Assembly (NCBI RefSeq): GCF_011393335.1
Contig: NZ_CP049865.1
Span: 496,001-560,000, forward strand
Direction of reading: 5' to 3'
Length of the DNA: 64,000 bases
DNA from: Propioniciclava coleopterorum
GTDB taxonomy: Bacteria > Actinomycetota > Actinomycetes > Propionibacteriales > Propionibacteriaceae
Of this stretch, positions 41,169 through 50,604 are shown in pieces. A model generated the notes under the pieces. The model was not told where the DNA came from and did not search any database. It was given only the letters and a program-made list of their open reading frames with translations. Numbering within the stretch: the stretch's first letter is position 1; each line of letters opens with the position of its first letter. Position numbers and translations under genes: made by a program.

Positions 41169-42911
41169 TCAGTCCTGCTCGGGGGCCACGCGGCGCTTGC
41201 CGTACAGCAACTCCGGGTAGACGGGCTGCCACATCCGGTCGAACACCTGCTCCACCGGGTCGGTGAGCGGCGTCTCGGCGACGCCGTCGGCCTCCGCCTG
41301 CCGCGCCACCGCGATCGCGACGGTCGCGGAGACCCGCCGCAGGTCGCGCACGCTGGGCAGCAGCGACTGCCCCTCCTTGCGGTACTGCACCAGGGACGCG
41401 ACGGCCTGCGCCGCGGCCGCGATCATGCCGTCGGTGACGCGCGTCGCCCGGCTGACCGCGACGCCGAGGCCCAGCCCGGGGAACACGAGCGCGTTGTTGG
41501 CCTGGGCCACGTCGTAGGTGACGCCGTCGAGGGTGACCGGCGCGAAGGGCGAACCCGTCGCGATCCGCGCCCGGCCCTGCGTCCACTCGAGCAGGTGCGC
41601 GGGCGTCGCCTCGGCCAGCGTCGTCGGGTTGGACAGCGGGAAGATGAGCGGGTGCTCGACGTGCGCGGCCATGTCCGTGACGATCGCCTCGGTGAACGAG
41701 CCCGGCTGCCCCGACGTCCCGATGAGGACGGTGGGGTGCACGTTCGCCACGACGTCGGACAGGCCGATGCGGCCCGGGTCCTCGACGTCCCACGCCGCCA
41801 CCTCGACGGACGAGCGCTCGTAGCGACGCTGGAAGTCCCGGAACCGCTTGGTCGGGTCGTCGGTGACCAGGCCCCGGCTCGTCGTCGCCCAGAAGAGGCC
41901 GCGGGCCTGCTCCTCGCTCAGCCCCTCCTGGCGCAGCAGGTCGACCAGCAGGTCGGCCACGCCGATGCCCGCGGTGCCCGCGCCGCTGATGACGAACCGC
42001 TGGTCCCGCAGCCGCTCGCCGTTGGCGCTGACCCCGGCCATGATCGCGGCGGCGACGACCGCGGCCGTGCCCTGGACGTCGTCGTTGAAGGTGCAGATCT
42101 CGTCGCGGTAGGTCTCGAGGATGCGGTGGGCGTTGTCGGCGCCGAAGTCCTCCCAGTGCACCATGGCGTGCGGGAACACCTTCTGCGCGGCCGCCACGAA
42201 GTCGGCGACGAACGCGTCGTAGCGCTCGCCCCGGACCCGCGCGTGGCGCAGGCCCAGGTAGAGGTCGTCGTTGAGCAGGCTGAGGTTGTTGGTGCCGACA
42301 TCGAGCACGACGGGGACCATGCGGTCGGGGTCGAGCCCCGCCGCCGCGGTATAGACCGACTTCTTGCCGATGCAGATGAGGATGCCGCCCACGCCCTGGT
42401 CGCCGATGCCGAGGATGCCCTCGGAGTCGGTGACGATCAGCAGGTCGACGTCGTCGGCGCTCTTGCCGGTGGCCCGCAGCGACGCCTCGATGCGCTCGGG
42501 GGCGTCGATGGACAGGAAGACGCCGTTGACCTGCTGGTACCACAGGCTGAACTCCTGGATCGCCTCCCCGATGGTGGGGGTGTAGACGATCGGCATCAGC
42601 TCGTCGAGGTGCTCGCTGAGCAGGCGGTAGAACAGCACGGTGTTGCGGTCGCGCAGGCCCTGCAGGTACGCGAACTTCTCGATCGGCGACCCGGCCCGTA
42701 GGAAACGGGTGTAGGCCCGGTGCAGCTGGCCCTCGAGCGGGGTGACCCGCTCGGGCAGCAGCCCCTCCAGCCCGAGTTCCACACGCTCGGCGTGGGTGAA
42801 CGCGGTGCCGCGGTTGAGGCGCGGGATGCGCAGGATGTAGCTCCCGTGGGTGTTGACCCGGATCCGGTTGCCGTGGTCGCCGGGAAGGACGTCATAGGGC
42901 CGCTCTGCCAT
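41169..42911 (-). CDS. NAD-dependent malic enzyme (SfcA/MaeA type)
   Basis: A 580-residue oxidative decarboxylase converting malate to pyruvate and CO2. The N-terminal domain has FLRAGSPIEKFAYLQ, and MPIVYTPTIGEAIQ carries the catalytic Tyr. VTDSEGILGIGDQG and AMVHWEDFGADNA carry the catalytic and metal residues, and FNDDVQGTAAVV ends the malate site. The NAD domain begins FVISGAGTAGIG. ATG 42911 follows TAGTGT by 7 nt, so leaderless. It links C4-acid and pyruvate pools, relevant to the carboxylase at 1.6 kb. Confidence 0.93.
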   Translation of the reverse strand: MAERPYDVLPGDHGNRIRVNTHGSYILRIPRLNRGTAFTHAERVELGLEGLLPERVTPLEGQLHRAYTRFLRAGSPIEKFAYLQGLRDRNTVLFYRLLSEHLDELMPIVYTPTIGEAIQEFSLWYQQVNGVFLSIDAPERIEASLRATGKSADDVDLLIVTDSEGILGIGDQGVGGILICIGKKSVYTAAAGLDPDRMVPVVLDVGTNNLSLLNDDLYLGLRHARVRGERYDAFVADFVAAAQKVFPHAMVHWEDFGADNAHRILETYRDEICTFNDDVQGTAAVVAAAIMAGVSANGERLRDQRFVISGAGTAGIGVADLLVDLLRQEGLSEEQARGLFWATTSRGLVTDDPTKRFRDFQRRYERSSVEVAAWDVEDPGRIGLSDVVANVHPTVLIGTSGQPGSFTEAIVTDMAAHVEHPLIFPLSNPTTLAEATPAHLLEWTQGRARIATGSPFAPVTLDGVTYDVAQANNALVFPGLGLGVAVSRATRVTDGMIAAAAQAVASLVQYRKEGQSLLPSVRDLRRVSATVAIAVARQAEADGVAETPLTDPVEQVFDRMWQPVYPELLYGKRRVAPEQD

Positions 42912-42921
42912 GGGCGCAACA

Positions 42922-43560
42922 CTAGCGGCGCCCCGCCGCTCCCCCGCCACGGGGGTCTCCCGGCGGACGCGGGGGCGGCGTGGCGCCGGCCCGCGCCGCC
43001 GCGCGGAGGCCGTCCAGCACGCGGGCCAGGTGCCGGTCGATGAGCGCCGCGGCCGCCGCCGCGGCCGCCTCGCCCCGCCTGTAGGGGTCGGGCACCTCGT
43101 CGTCGGGCGCGACGTCGCGGTGCCCCCACAGGTGCGGGGCGACGCCCGCCAGCGGCGTGCCGGGCGGCAGCAGCTCCAGGTTGCGCGCCGCCTGCCCGAT
43201 CAGGAAGGTGCGGGGGCCGAGATCGATCCACTCCTCCAGGATGTGGGCGCGGTGCTCGGCCCCCATCGCCAGGATGAGGTCGGCGGCGGCGGCCAGGTCA
43301 CGCGTCAGCGCCCGGGCCACGTGGGCGCCGGCGTCCGCCGGGGCGGCCACCTGGCGGGCCATGGGCGGATCCATCGGATGACCGGCCCACCCGCGCGTCC
43401 CGGCGGAACCCACTGCGATCCCCGGGATCCCCGCCGCCCGCGTCACCACGTCCGCGTAGGCCGACCGGCAGATGTTGGCGGTGCAGACGAACAGCACCCG
43501 GTAGGGCCGCTCGTGCCGGCGCCCCGCCGGCCCACCCGGCGTGGGGAACATTGTTTTCAT
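42922..43560 (-). CDS. Low-molecular-weight protein tyrosine phosphatase
   Basis: A 212-residue LMW-PTP with the CX5R loop VCTANICRS (Cys26, Arg32) and the general-acid loop DEVPDPY (Asp158). It would remove phosphate from tyrosine. Its position back to back with the BY-kinase gene (43710, plus) fits the usual phosphatase/kinase pair that controls polysaccharide export in the cytosol. The C-terminal 45 residues are Ala/Arg/Pro-rich beyond the core. ATG 43560. The 149-nt gap holds the kinase promoter and an inverted repeat. Confidence 0.88.
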   Translation of the reverse strand: MKTMFPTPGGPAGRRHERPYRVLFVCTANICRSAYADVVTRAAGIPGIAVGSAGTRGWAGHPMDPPMARQVAAPADAGAHVARALTRDLAAAADLILAMGAEHRAHILEEWIDLGPRTFLIGQAARNLELLPPGTPLAGVAPHLWGHRDVAPDDEVPDPYRRGEAAAAAAAALIDRHLARVLDGLRAAARAGATPPPRPPGDPRGGGAAGRR

Positions 43561-43581
43561 CCGTGTTTCCTCGTCCTCCCA

Positions 43582-43618
43582 AGACGCATTGGATCACCCC
43601 CTTCGGTGCGTCTATTCT
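43582..43618 (+). promoter_or_regulatory. BY-kinase promoter with a 7-bp inverted repeat
   Basis: TTGGAT (43589-43594) and TATTCT (43613-43618), 18 nt apart, make a promoter for the kinase. AGACGCA (43582-43588) and TGCGTCT (43607-43613) are perfect inverted arms that touch the -35 and -10, so a bound protein would cover the promoter. Confidence 0.55.
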
Positions 43619-43709
43619 AATCCCGAACGCGGCGGCCCGCGCCCCGCCCACCTCCACGCACATCTCGATTCGACGCGGGCGAAGAATCAGCGGCCCGAAA
43701 GAGATCATC

Positions 43710-45123
43710 ATGGAACTCCAGCAGTACCTCCGCGTCGCGCTGCGCTACTGGCGCAGCATCATCGCGGCGTTCCTCATCGTCGTGGCCCTGGCCTTCGGGG
43801 TCACCGCGTTGCAGCGTCCGACCTACGCGGCGGAGTCGTCGCTCTTCCTGACGGTCGACAGTGGGAGCACCGCTGGTGAATTATCTCAGGGCGCCACGTA
43901 CGCCGAGAGGACCGTCACCTCCTACATCCAGGTGGCCACGACGGCCACGGTGCTCGAGCCCGTGATCGCCGAGCTGGGGCTCGGCGTGACCGCGCGGGAA
44001 CTCGCGGCCCACCTGACGGTGATGTCGCCGGCCTCGACGCAGATCATCACCGTGACCGCCCTCGACCCCGACCCCGCCCGCGCCGCGGCGCTGTCCAACG
44101 CGGTCACGCGCTCGCTGCTGGCCACCGTCGATCGGCTGTCCCCCGTCGGCGCGGGCGACCGGCGCCTGGTGAGCGCCACCGTCATCGACGAGGCACTCCC
44201 GCCGACCAGCCCCGCCTCGCCGCGCCCCTGACCAATCTCGCCCTCGGCGCGCTGGTGGGGGCCGCCGTCGGCGTCGGGCAGGCGCTGGCGCGTCACGCCC
44301 TGGACACCCGGATCCGGACGGCCCGCGACCTGCAGCAGACGACCACCCTCCCGCTGCTGGCCTCGATCGGCCGCCGTCACCCCGATCCCGCCCAAGGCGG
44401 CGAGGGCGCCCACTGGGCCACCGCGGAGGCGTACCGGCGGCTGCGGACCAACGTGGGCTTCGTCGCGCTCGGCGGCGAGCGCCGCCGCTCGATGGTGATC
44501 ACCTCGTCGGTCCAGGGCGAGGGCAAGACCCAGACCGCCGTCAACCTGGCGCGCGTGCTGGCCAGCGCCGGCGAGTCGGTCCTGCTCGTCGACGCCGACC
44601 TGCGGGCGCCCCAGGTGGCGCAGCGCATGGGGCTGGACGGTGCGCTGGGGCTCTCGCACATCCTGACGGGCCGCGGGACGCTCGACGGCCTGGCGATCCG
44701 GACCGAGCCCGCCGGCCTGGCCGTGCTGCCGGCGGGGGCCGTCCCCCCGAACCCGTCCGAGCTGCTCGGCTCGGACGCCATGGCGCACCTCATCACGGCC
44801 GCCGAGCGGTCGTACGACTACGTGCTGTTCGACGCGCCCCCGCTGCTGCCGGTGACCGACGCGGTGGTGCTGGCCTCCCAGACCGGCGGCGCGATCCTCG
44901 TCGCCCGCTCCGGCGTCGTGCGGCGCCCGCAGTTCGAGGGCGCGGTGGACCTGCTCAAGGCCGGCGACGTCGCGACCCTGGGCGTCGTCCTCAACGATGT
45001 GACCAGCCCCGAGAAGGGGCAGGAGGCCTACTACGGCCGCGATCACCGCCCCGCGGGACCCGGCGCAGCCGGTGCGCGGCGGGCGCGGCGGCGGCGGCTG
45101 ACCTACCGGCGCGGCGGGCCTAG
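43710..45123 (+). CDS. Wzz-like chain-length determinant fused to BY-kinase, 1-nt deletion
   Basis: The N-terminal part (43710-44230) is a Wzz domain: cytoplasmic start, helix IIAAFLIVVALAFGVTAL, an external domain, and no second helix before a stop. Restoring one C in CCCC at 44225-44228 gives the second helix LTNLALGALVGAAVGVG and continues into a BY-kinase. That kinase has Walker A VQGEGKTQTAV, A' LLVDADLRAP, and Walker B VLFDAPPLLP. So it is one fused Wzc-like protein of about 470 residues, located in the membrane. In the present frame the end is open to 45379, inside the flippase on the other strand. One more base (C-run near 45051) would end it at 45123, a 21-nt overlap. I therefore give 45123 as a likely end, not a firm one. 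It has few Tyr at its tail (AYYGR), fewer than typical Wzc. Confidence 0.72.
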
Positions 45124-46599
45124 CAGGCCCAGCAGGATCCGCCCCGTCGGGCGGTCGAACACCGCGACCGCCGCCCCCAGCAGGGCGGCGGTCAGCGTCG
45201 TCACGGCGGCGGCGCGCAGCACCCAGCCCGCGACGCCCGCGCCGGAGGGGACCAGCGCCGCCAGGGCGGCCGCGATCACCCCGGCGCCCACGAGGACCGC
45301 CAGCCGGCGGGCCGCCGGCGCGCCGCCGCCGAGCCCGAGGCGTCCGCGGCAGTACCACTCGAGGACGGCGGTGCGGTAGATCGAGGACGCCACCGAGCCG
45401 AGCATCAGGCCGTCCAGGCCCAGCCACCACACCCCGAGCGGGGTGAGGACGCCGGCCAGCGCCAGCTCGATCAGGGCGCTGCCGCGGGTCTGCCGCAGGT
45501 GCCCCTGGGCACGCACCATCAGCGTGGGCGCCAGGCGGAGGTTCGCGGCGAACTCGTTGACGACGAAGGTCCCCATCAGGACGGGCGCCCAGTAGGACAC
45601 GTCGGCGACCGAGCCGAGGTAGAGCTCCAGGAAGCCGGGGAACAGCGCGGCGAAGCAGACCGACAGGCCGACGGCGACCGCGGCGCCCGCGAGGGACGCC
45701 GCCTCGTAGCAGCGCCGGATCAGGTCGGCGTCCCCCGACGCCACGACGCGCCCCAGCGTCGCCGCCCCCGTCACGCTCACCATCTCCACCACCGAGCTGC
45801 CCACGCTGAAGACGGCCGCGTAGACCAGGAACACGCTGGCGAACTCGAACCCGAGCAGCACCGAGGCCACGACCGAGGGCAGGACGAACTTGATCAGCCG
45901 CGAGGTGGCGATGGCCAGCGAGTCCCACTTCTGGTCCAGGGCGGCGGTGTCGGCGGGCCCCTCGAGCCGCAGGTACGGGTAGGCCCGCCGCACCCAGGCG
46001 CGGGTGAGCAGCAGCCGGGCGAGCCCCGCCGCGGGGACGACGGCCACCACCGCGACGATCGAGGCGCCGCCCAGGATGAGGCCGACCTGGGCCGCCGTGA
46101 CGAGCAGGTTCGTGACGATGACCGAGTTGACGATCACGTACGAGCGCTGATCGGAGTCCACGATGAGGTGGTATTTGAAGAAATACAGATGACCCGTCAC
46201 CACGGTCAGGAGACTCAGTGCGGCCACCCCGACGGCCGGCCCGTAGAAGTCCGATCCGAGGAACTCCAGCGGAAACACGAAACAAAAGACAATCGCGATC
46301 AGGGCGAGCACGAGCCCGGAACGGACGAAGAATCGGTGCGCCGCCACGAATATGGCGCGCACGGCGTCGGAATCACCCCGGGAAAAGGCGCGGAACAAAT
46401 GCGCCCCAGCCGCCGCGACGACGCCGCCCTGCAGCACGGCGAAATACGCCGCGATCCGCGCCACCGACGAGACGAACCCGTTCACCTCCGAGCCGTAGTG
46501 GACGATGAGGAGACGCGGCATCAGCAGCGAGATCACGATCCCCGCGAGTTGGGAGCCCAGGCTCGCGGCGACGTTCAGCAGCACCGACCGCCTAGCCAC
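45103..46599 (-). CDS. Polysaccharide flippase (Wzx-like MOP exporter)
   Basis: A 498-residue polytopic protein with about 14 helices of the MOP/PST type, expected to flip undecaprenyl- or decaprenyl-diphosphate oligosaccharide across the membrane. VLLNVAASLGSQLAGIVISLLM is the first helix and ALIELALAGVLTPLGVWWLGLDGL is a typical Wzx region. The stretch 46130-46470 has AAA, TTT and ATA codons and lower GC than anything around it, a likely transfer mark. GTG 46599 overlaps the polymerase stop by 8 nt, so the two are coupled. Confidence 0.85.
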   Translation of the reverse strand: MARRSVLLNVAASLGSQLAGIVISLLMPRLLIVHYGSEVNGFVSSVARIAAYFAVLQGGVVAAAGAHLFRAFSRGDSDAVRAIFVAAHRFFVRSGLVLALIAIVFCFVFPLEFLGSDFYGPAVGVAALSLLTVVTGHLYFFKYHLIVDSDQRSYVIVNSVIVTNLLVTAAQVGLILGGASIVAVVAVVPAAGLARLLLTRAWVRRAYPYLRLEGPADTAALDQKWDSLAIATSRLIKFVLPSVVASVLLGFEFASVFLVYAAVFSVGSSVVEMVSVTGAATLGRVVASGDADLIRRCYEAASLAGAAVAVGLSVCFAALFPGFLELYLGSVADVSYWAPVLMGTFVVNEFAANLRLAPTLMVRAQGHLRQTRGSALIELALAGVLTPLGVWWLGLDGLMLGSVASSIYRTAVLEWYCRGRLGLGGGAPAARRLAVLVGAGVIAAALAALVPSGAGVAGWVLRAAAVTTLTAALLGAAVAVFDRPTGRILLGLLGPPRR

Positions 46600-48120
46600 G
46601 CTTCGGTCCCGCCGAGCCGGACGGGTCGCCCCGGACCCGCACCTCCCCCAGCAGCCACACCATGGCGATCGGCAGCAGGAACTGGATCGCCATCTCGTTG
46701 GCCTGGATCGTCGCGTTCGACCCCATCAGCGTCCCCAGCCGCATCAGGACGAGCGATCCCAGGTACAGGTGCTCGACGCGGCGCGTCGCCAGCATCCAGC
46801 GCTCGACCGCGACCCCCACCAGCAGCAGCGCCACCGGGACCGTCCAGGCGAGCCAGGGGCCGACGTAGAAGCCGCCCTGGCCCACCGCCGGCAGGATCAC
46901 GTCCATCTTGGTCGACTGGTAGAACTCCAGGTTGAAGTACTGGTTCGACGTCCGCGCCGCCCCGTCCCCGCGCGCCAGCAGGTTCAGGACCGGGACGGGC
47001 CGCACGAGGTCGTACAGCAGCGTGGTCAGACCCGCGTGCGCCCCGTACGTCTCCGCCATCCGGACCGAGATCGCGACGTTGTGGATGCCGCCGAGGTAGT
47101 GGTTGATGAGGCTCTCGGCGTTCCGCAGCGCGTGCTCGGGCCCGGAGTAGGCGGCGTAGGGGTCCCAGTAGTTGCGCGCCCGCGTCATGAACGCGTACAC
47201 CACGACCAGCCCCGCCACCGCCGGGGCGGTGAGCCGCGCGCGGTGGCGGGGGAACAGCGCCAGGTAGGCCAGGATCGAACTGGCGGCCACGAAGAGGGCC
47301 GCCAGGCGGTTGGTGCCGTACAGCAGCACGCCGTTGGCCACCGTGGCCGCCACGGCCGCCCAGACGTAGCGGCGCGCGCCGGAGGCCTCGAAGCGGCGCC
47401 ACGCCCAGATCAGCGCGGCCAGGAAGGCCAGGTGCTTGCCGGTGACCGCGACCATGATCGCCGCCTCGTCCAGCGCCGAGGTCGCCTTGAGGTCGACGCC
47501 GAACGAGCCGCCGGGCAGCACCGGCACGGTGAAGTACGCCCGCGCCGCCCCGGAGACGGCCAGTGCCGCCAGCCCGAGCATGACGCCCGGGACGTAGCGG
47601 CGTCCCTGACCCGCTCGCGGCCCCCGCGCTCCGGGCCCCCGGCGGGGCCCGCGACCGGACGGCGCGCGTCCACGACGAGGAGCGCGGCCGTGCAGGCGAG
47701 CAGTTCCAGCACCATCATGGCGATGGCGGTGTCGACGTGCCGCCGCGCCACGGTGGTGACCGCCCAGGTCCCGTACTGCTGTGTCACCGCGATCAGGGCC
47801 GGGGAGGCGACGTAGCGCAGGAGGCAGCCCGCGACGAAGACGACCCGCAGCGGGGTCGGTCGGCGCGACCACGAGCGGTGCAGGTGCGCCAGGTAGCAGA
47901 CGCCGAAGGCCACCGGCAGGAGCCACAGGTCGAGGAAGCGCGGGTCGCGGACGCGCGCCACGATCAGGACGGCCGACCCGACCACGGCCGCCACGACGAG
48001 GATCGCCGAGACCTGGCGCGCGAGCAGCACCCCGTCGAGGCGGACGGCGACGCGCGCGCGCCGGGCCGGCGCCCCCGCCACGAGGGCGCTGCGCGACCGG
48101 GTGCGGGCCGGGGCACTCAC
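46592..48120 (-). CDS. O-antigen polymerase-like membrane protein (Wzy), 1-nt deletion
   Basis: Two frames join when one G (minus strand) is added at the run 47621-47625 or 47636-47640, giving a 509-residue polytopic protein. The first half has 5 or so helices (ARQVSAILVVAAVVGSAVLI, WLLPVAFGVCYLAHL). The second half has MLGLAALAVSG, a conserved loop GTNRLAALFVA, and ARNYWDPYAAYSG before more helices. That helix-plus-large-loop layout suits Wzy-type repeat-unit polymerases. Sequence identity is low in this family, so the call rests on topology and neighbours. GTG 48120 overlaps the GT4 stop by 4 nt. Confidence 0.68.
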
Positions 48121-49271
48121 CGGGACGCCCCCCGTGCGGCCTCGGCGTCGGCGCGGAACCGGCGCAGGAAGGCGTCGCGGCGCGCCGCGAGCTTCGCCGG
48201 ACAGTACGGCCCTGCGGCGACCGCGACGTTCGCCAGGGCCATGCGCCGCAGCGCGTCGGCGTCCAGCCCGGCGATCCGGTCGGCCAGTTCCCCGGCGTCC
48301 CCGGCGGCGAACAGGTCTCGCCCGACCAGGAGCTCGGGGATGCCGCCGACCCGGGCGCCCAGCGCCGGGCATCCCACGCTCATGGCCTCCAGCAGGGCGC
48401 GCGGCAGGCCCTCCACCCGGGAGGGCTGCACGTAGAGGTCGCACTCCTGCAGCGCCGAGAGCACCTCCTGGTGCGGCAGCGCGCCCAGGAAGCTGACGTC
48501 GGCGCCCAGCCCGAGGTCGTCGGCCAGACCCGCGAGCCGGCGGGGGTCGCCGCCGCCCACGATCCGGTAGTGGGTGGCGATGCCCCGGTCCTTCAGCCGC
48601 CGCATCGCCCGCAGCACCGTGTCGTGGCCCTTGTAGGTCACGTGCACCGCGCCCACGGTGCACAGCACGAGCGGCGCCCGGCCCCGCCCGGCCCCGATCC
48701 GCGCCAGCCGGCGCTCCAGCACGGCGGCGTCCGGGTCGGGGAACACCACGTCGGAGCACGCCACCGCGACGCCCGCGGTCGGGTAGCGGCGCTGCAGGAA
48801 GCGGGACGTGACGTAGAGCACGTGGGTGGAGCGCCGCACGAGGGCGCGGGTCAGCAGGAAGAAGGCCGGGGCCGCGATCCGGCCGAGGACGCCGTGGTGG
48901 CGGTAGGCGTCCCAGGCGCAGCCGACGACCTCCACGAGCGTCGGCCTGCCGAGCCGACGGGCGCTGAGCCAGGCCAGGGCGCCGATCCGGCTGGGCAGCC
49001 GGACGACCACCGCCTCGGCGCGCGCCACCTCGGCGTCCAGCACGCGGCGGGCGCGCGGCAGCGGCCCCGCCGGCACGATGCGCACGTCGGGGTCGCTGAG
49101 GAGGCTCAGGCCGGCGGGCGGCGCGTCCTCGTGCCGCACCCGCCCGACGAACACCACCGGCCCCAGGGCTGTGGTGTAGCGGGCCAGCACCTCGTCGGGG
49201 AAGCTGCCCGACGTGGCGTGGCGGCCCGCGTGCTCGACGAAGATGTGGTCGTGGGCGAAGACGACCCTCAC
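48117..49271 (-). CDS. Family 4 glycosyltransferase
   Basis: A 384-residue GT-B retaining transferase. GHDTVLRAMRRLKDRG and VEGLPRALLEAMSVGCPALGA contain the EX7E motif (Glu in VEG and ALLE), and GAVHVTYKG is the nucleotide site. It adds one sugar to the growing lipid-linked repeat unit in the cytosol. GTG 49271 follows GGAGGTG 5 nt upstream. The UDP-sugar dehydrogenase ends 19 nt before it. Confidence 0.85.
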   Translation of the reverse strand: MRVVFAHDHIFVEHAGRHATSGSFPDEVLARYTTALGPVVFVGRVRHEDAPPAGLSLLSDPDVRIVPAGPLPRARRVLDAEVARAEAVVVRLPSRIGALAWLSARRLGRPTLVEVVGCAWDAYRHHGVLGRIAAPAFFLLTRALVRRSTHVLYVTSRFLQRRYPTAGVAVACSDVVFPDPDAAVLERRLARIGAGRGRAPLVLCTVGAVHVTYKGHDTVLRAMRRLKDRGIATHYRIVGGGDPRRLAGLADDLGLGADVSFLGALPHQEVLSALQECDLYVQPSRVEGLPRALLEAMSVGCPALGARVGGIPELLVGRDLFAAGDAGELADRIAGLDADALRRMALANVAVAAGPYCPAKLAARRDAFLRRFRADAEAARGASR

Positions 49272-49290
49272 CGCGCACCTCCCCCGCGCA

Positions 49291-50604
49291 TCACAGCCTC
49301 AGATCGGACTCGTGCGCGCCGATGACGTGCTTGAGGTCGTACAGGGTGTGCCGGCCCGGGACGCCGAAGCTGCGGACGCCGTCGACGCCCATCGCCCGGA
49401 ACTCCCGGTGCGCGACCGCGATGATGATGCCGTCGTAGGCGCCCGCCTCCGGCTGCGCGATGGGCCGCACCCCGTACTCGGCCAGCGCGTGCGCCGGGTC
49501 GACCCACGGGTCGAACACGTCGACCGCGATGTCGTAGTCCTCGAGCTCGCGGATCACGTCGATCACCCGCGAGTTCCGCAGGTCGGGGGTGTTCTCCTTG
49601 AACGTCAGGCCCAGCACGAGGACGTGCGCGCCCCGCACCGGCAGTCCCTGCTTGGCCAGCCCCTTCACGAACTGGGCCGCCACGTAGGCGCCCATCGAGT
49701 CGTTCAGGCGGCGGCCCGCCAGGATGATCTCCGGGTGGTAGCCGACCGCCTGGGCCTTGTGCGTCAGGTAGTAGGGGTCGACGCCGATGCAGTGGCCGCC
49801 GACCAGCCCCGGGCGGAACGGCAGGAAGTTCCACTTCGTCCCGGCGGCGCGCAGGACGTCTTCGGTGTCGATGCCGAGCCGGTTGAACAGGATCGCGAGC
49901 TCGTTCATGAGCGCGATGTTCACGTCGCGCTGGGTGTTCTCGATCACCTTGGCCGCCTCCGCGACCCGGATCGAGGGCGCCCGGTGCGTCCCGGCGGTGA
50001 CGATCGAGCGGTAGAGCGCGTCGACGAAGTCGGCGGTCGCCGGCGTCGAGCCCGAGGTGACCTTCATGATCGACGGGAGCCGGTGCTCCCGGTCGCCCGG
50101 GTTGATCCGTTCGGGGCTGTACCCGACGTGGAAGTCGACGTTGAAACGCAGCCCGCTGACCTGCTCCAGCAGCGGCACGCAGTCCTCCTCGGTGGCGCCG
50201 GGGTAGACCGTCGACTCGAAGACGACGACGTCCCCCGGCGCCAGGTGGCGCCCCACGGAGCGGCAGGCCGCCAGCACGGGGCCGAGATCGGGCCGCTTGT
50301 GCGCGTCGATCGGCGTGGGGGTGGTCACGATGTAGACGTCGGCGGCGTCCAAATCCGCCTCGTCGGCGGTGCAGCGGAGGTGGACCGCCGCGGCCAGTTC
50401 GTCGGGGGGCACCTCGAGCGTCAGGTCCTCGCCCGCCCGCGGTTCCGCGACCCGGCGCGGGTTGATGTCGAACCCGATGACCGGCTGTCGCTTGGCGAAC
50501 TCGACGGCCAGCGGGAGCCCGACGTACCCCAGTCCGATCACCGCGATCGTGGCGTCCGACACCGCGCGGGCCGGGGCGGCCACGCCGGCGTCCGGGGCGC
50601 TCAT
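49291..50604 (-). CDS. UDP-HexNAc/UDP-glucose 6-dehydrogenase (WecC/TviB/WbpA type)
   Basis: A 437-residue NAD-dependent nucleotide-sugar dehydrogenase. [19 protein letters not shown] is the Rossmann loop, and [11 protein letters not shown] has the catalytic Cys. The pattern [14 protein letters not shown] and [18 protein letters not shown] is that of UDP-GlcNAc/GalNAc/ManNAc dehydrogenases (TviB, WbpA/WbpO) rather than plain Ugd. It makes a UDP-HexNAc uronic acid, so the polysaccharide is probably acidic. ATG 50604 overlaps the upstream stop by 4 nt. Confidence 0.88.
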   Translation of the reverse strand: MSAPDAGVAAPARAVSDATIAVIGLGYVGLPLAVEFAKRQPVIGFDINPRRVAEPRAGEDLTLEVPPDELAAAVHLRCTADEADLDAADVYIVTTPTPIDAHKRPDLGPVLAACRSVGRHLAPGDVVVFESTVYPGATEEDCVPLLEQVSGLRFNVDFHVGYSPERINPGDREHRLPSIMKVTSGSTPATADFVDALYRSIVTAGTHRAPSIRVAEAAKVIENTQRDVNIALMNELAILFNRLGIDTEDVLRAAGTKWNFLPFRPGLVGGHCIGVDPYYLTHKAQAVGYHPEIILAGRRLNDSMGAYVAAQFVKGLAKQGLPVRGAHVLVLGLTFKENTPDLRNSRVIDVIRELEDYDIAVDVFDPWVDPAHALAEYGVRPIAQPEAGAYDGIIIAVAHREFRAMGVDGVRSFGVPGRHTLYDLKHVIGAHESDLRL

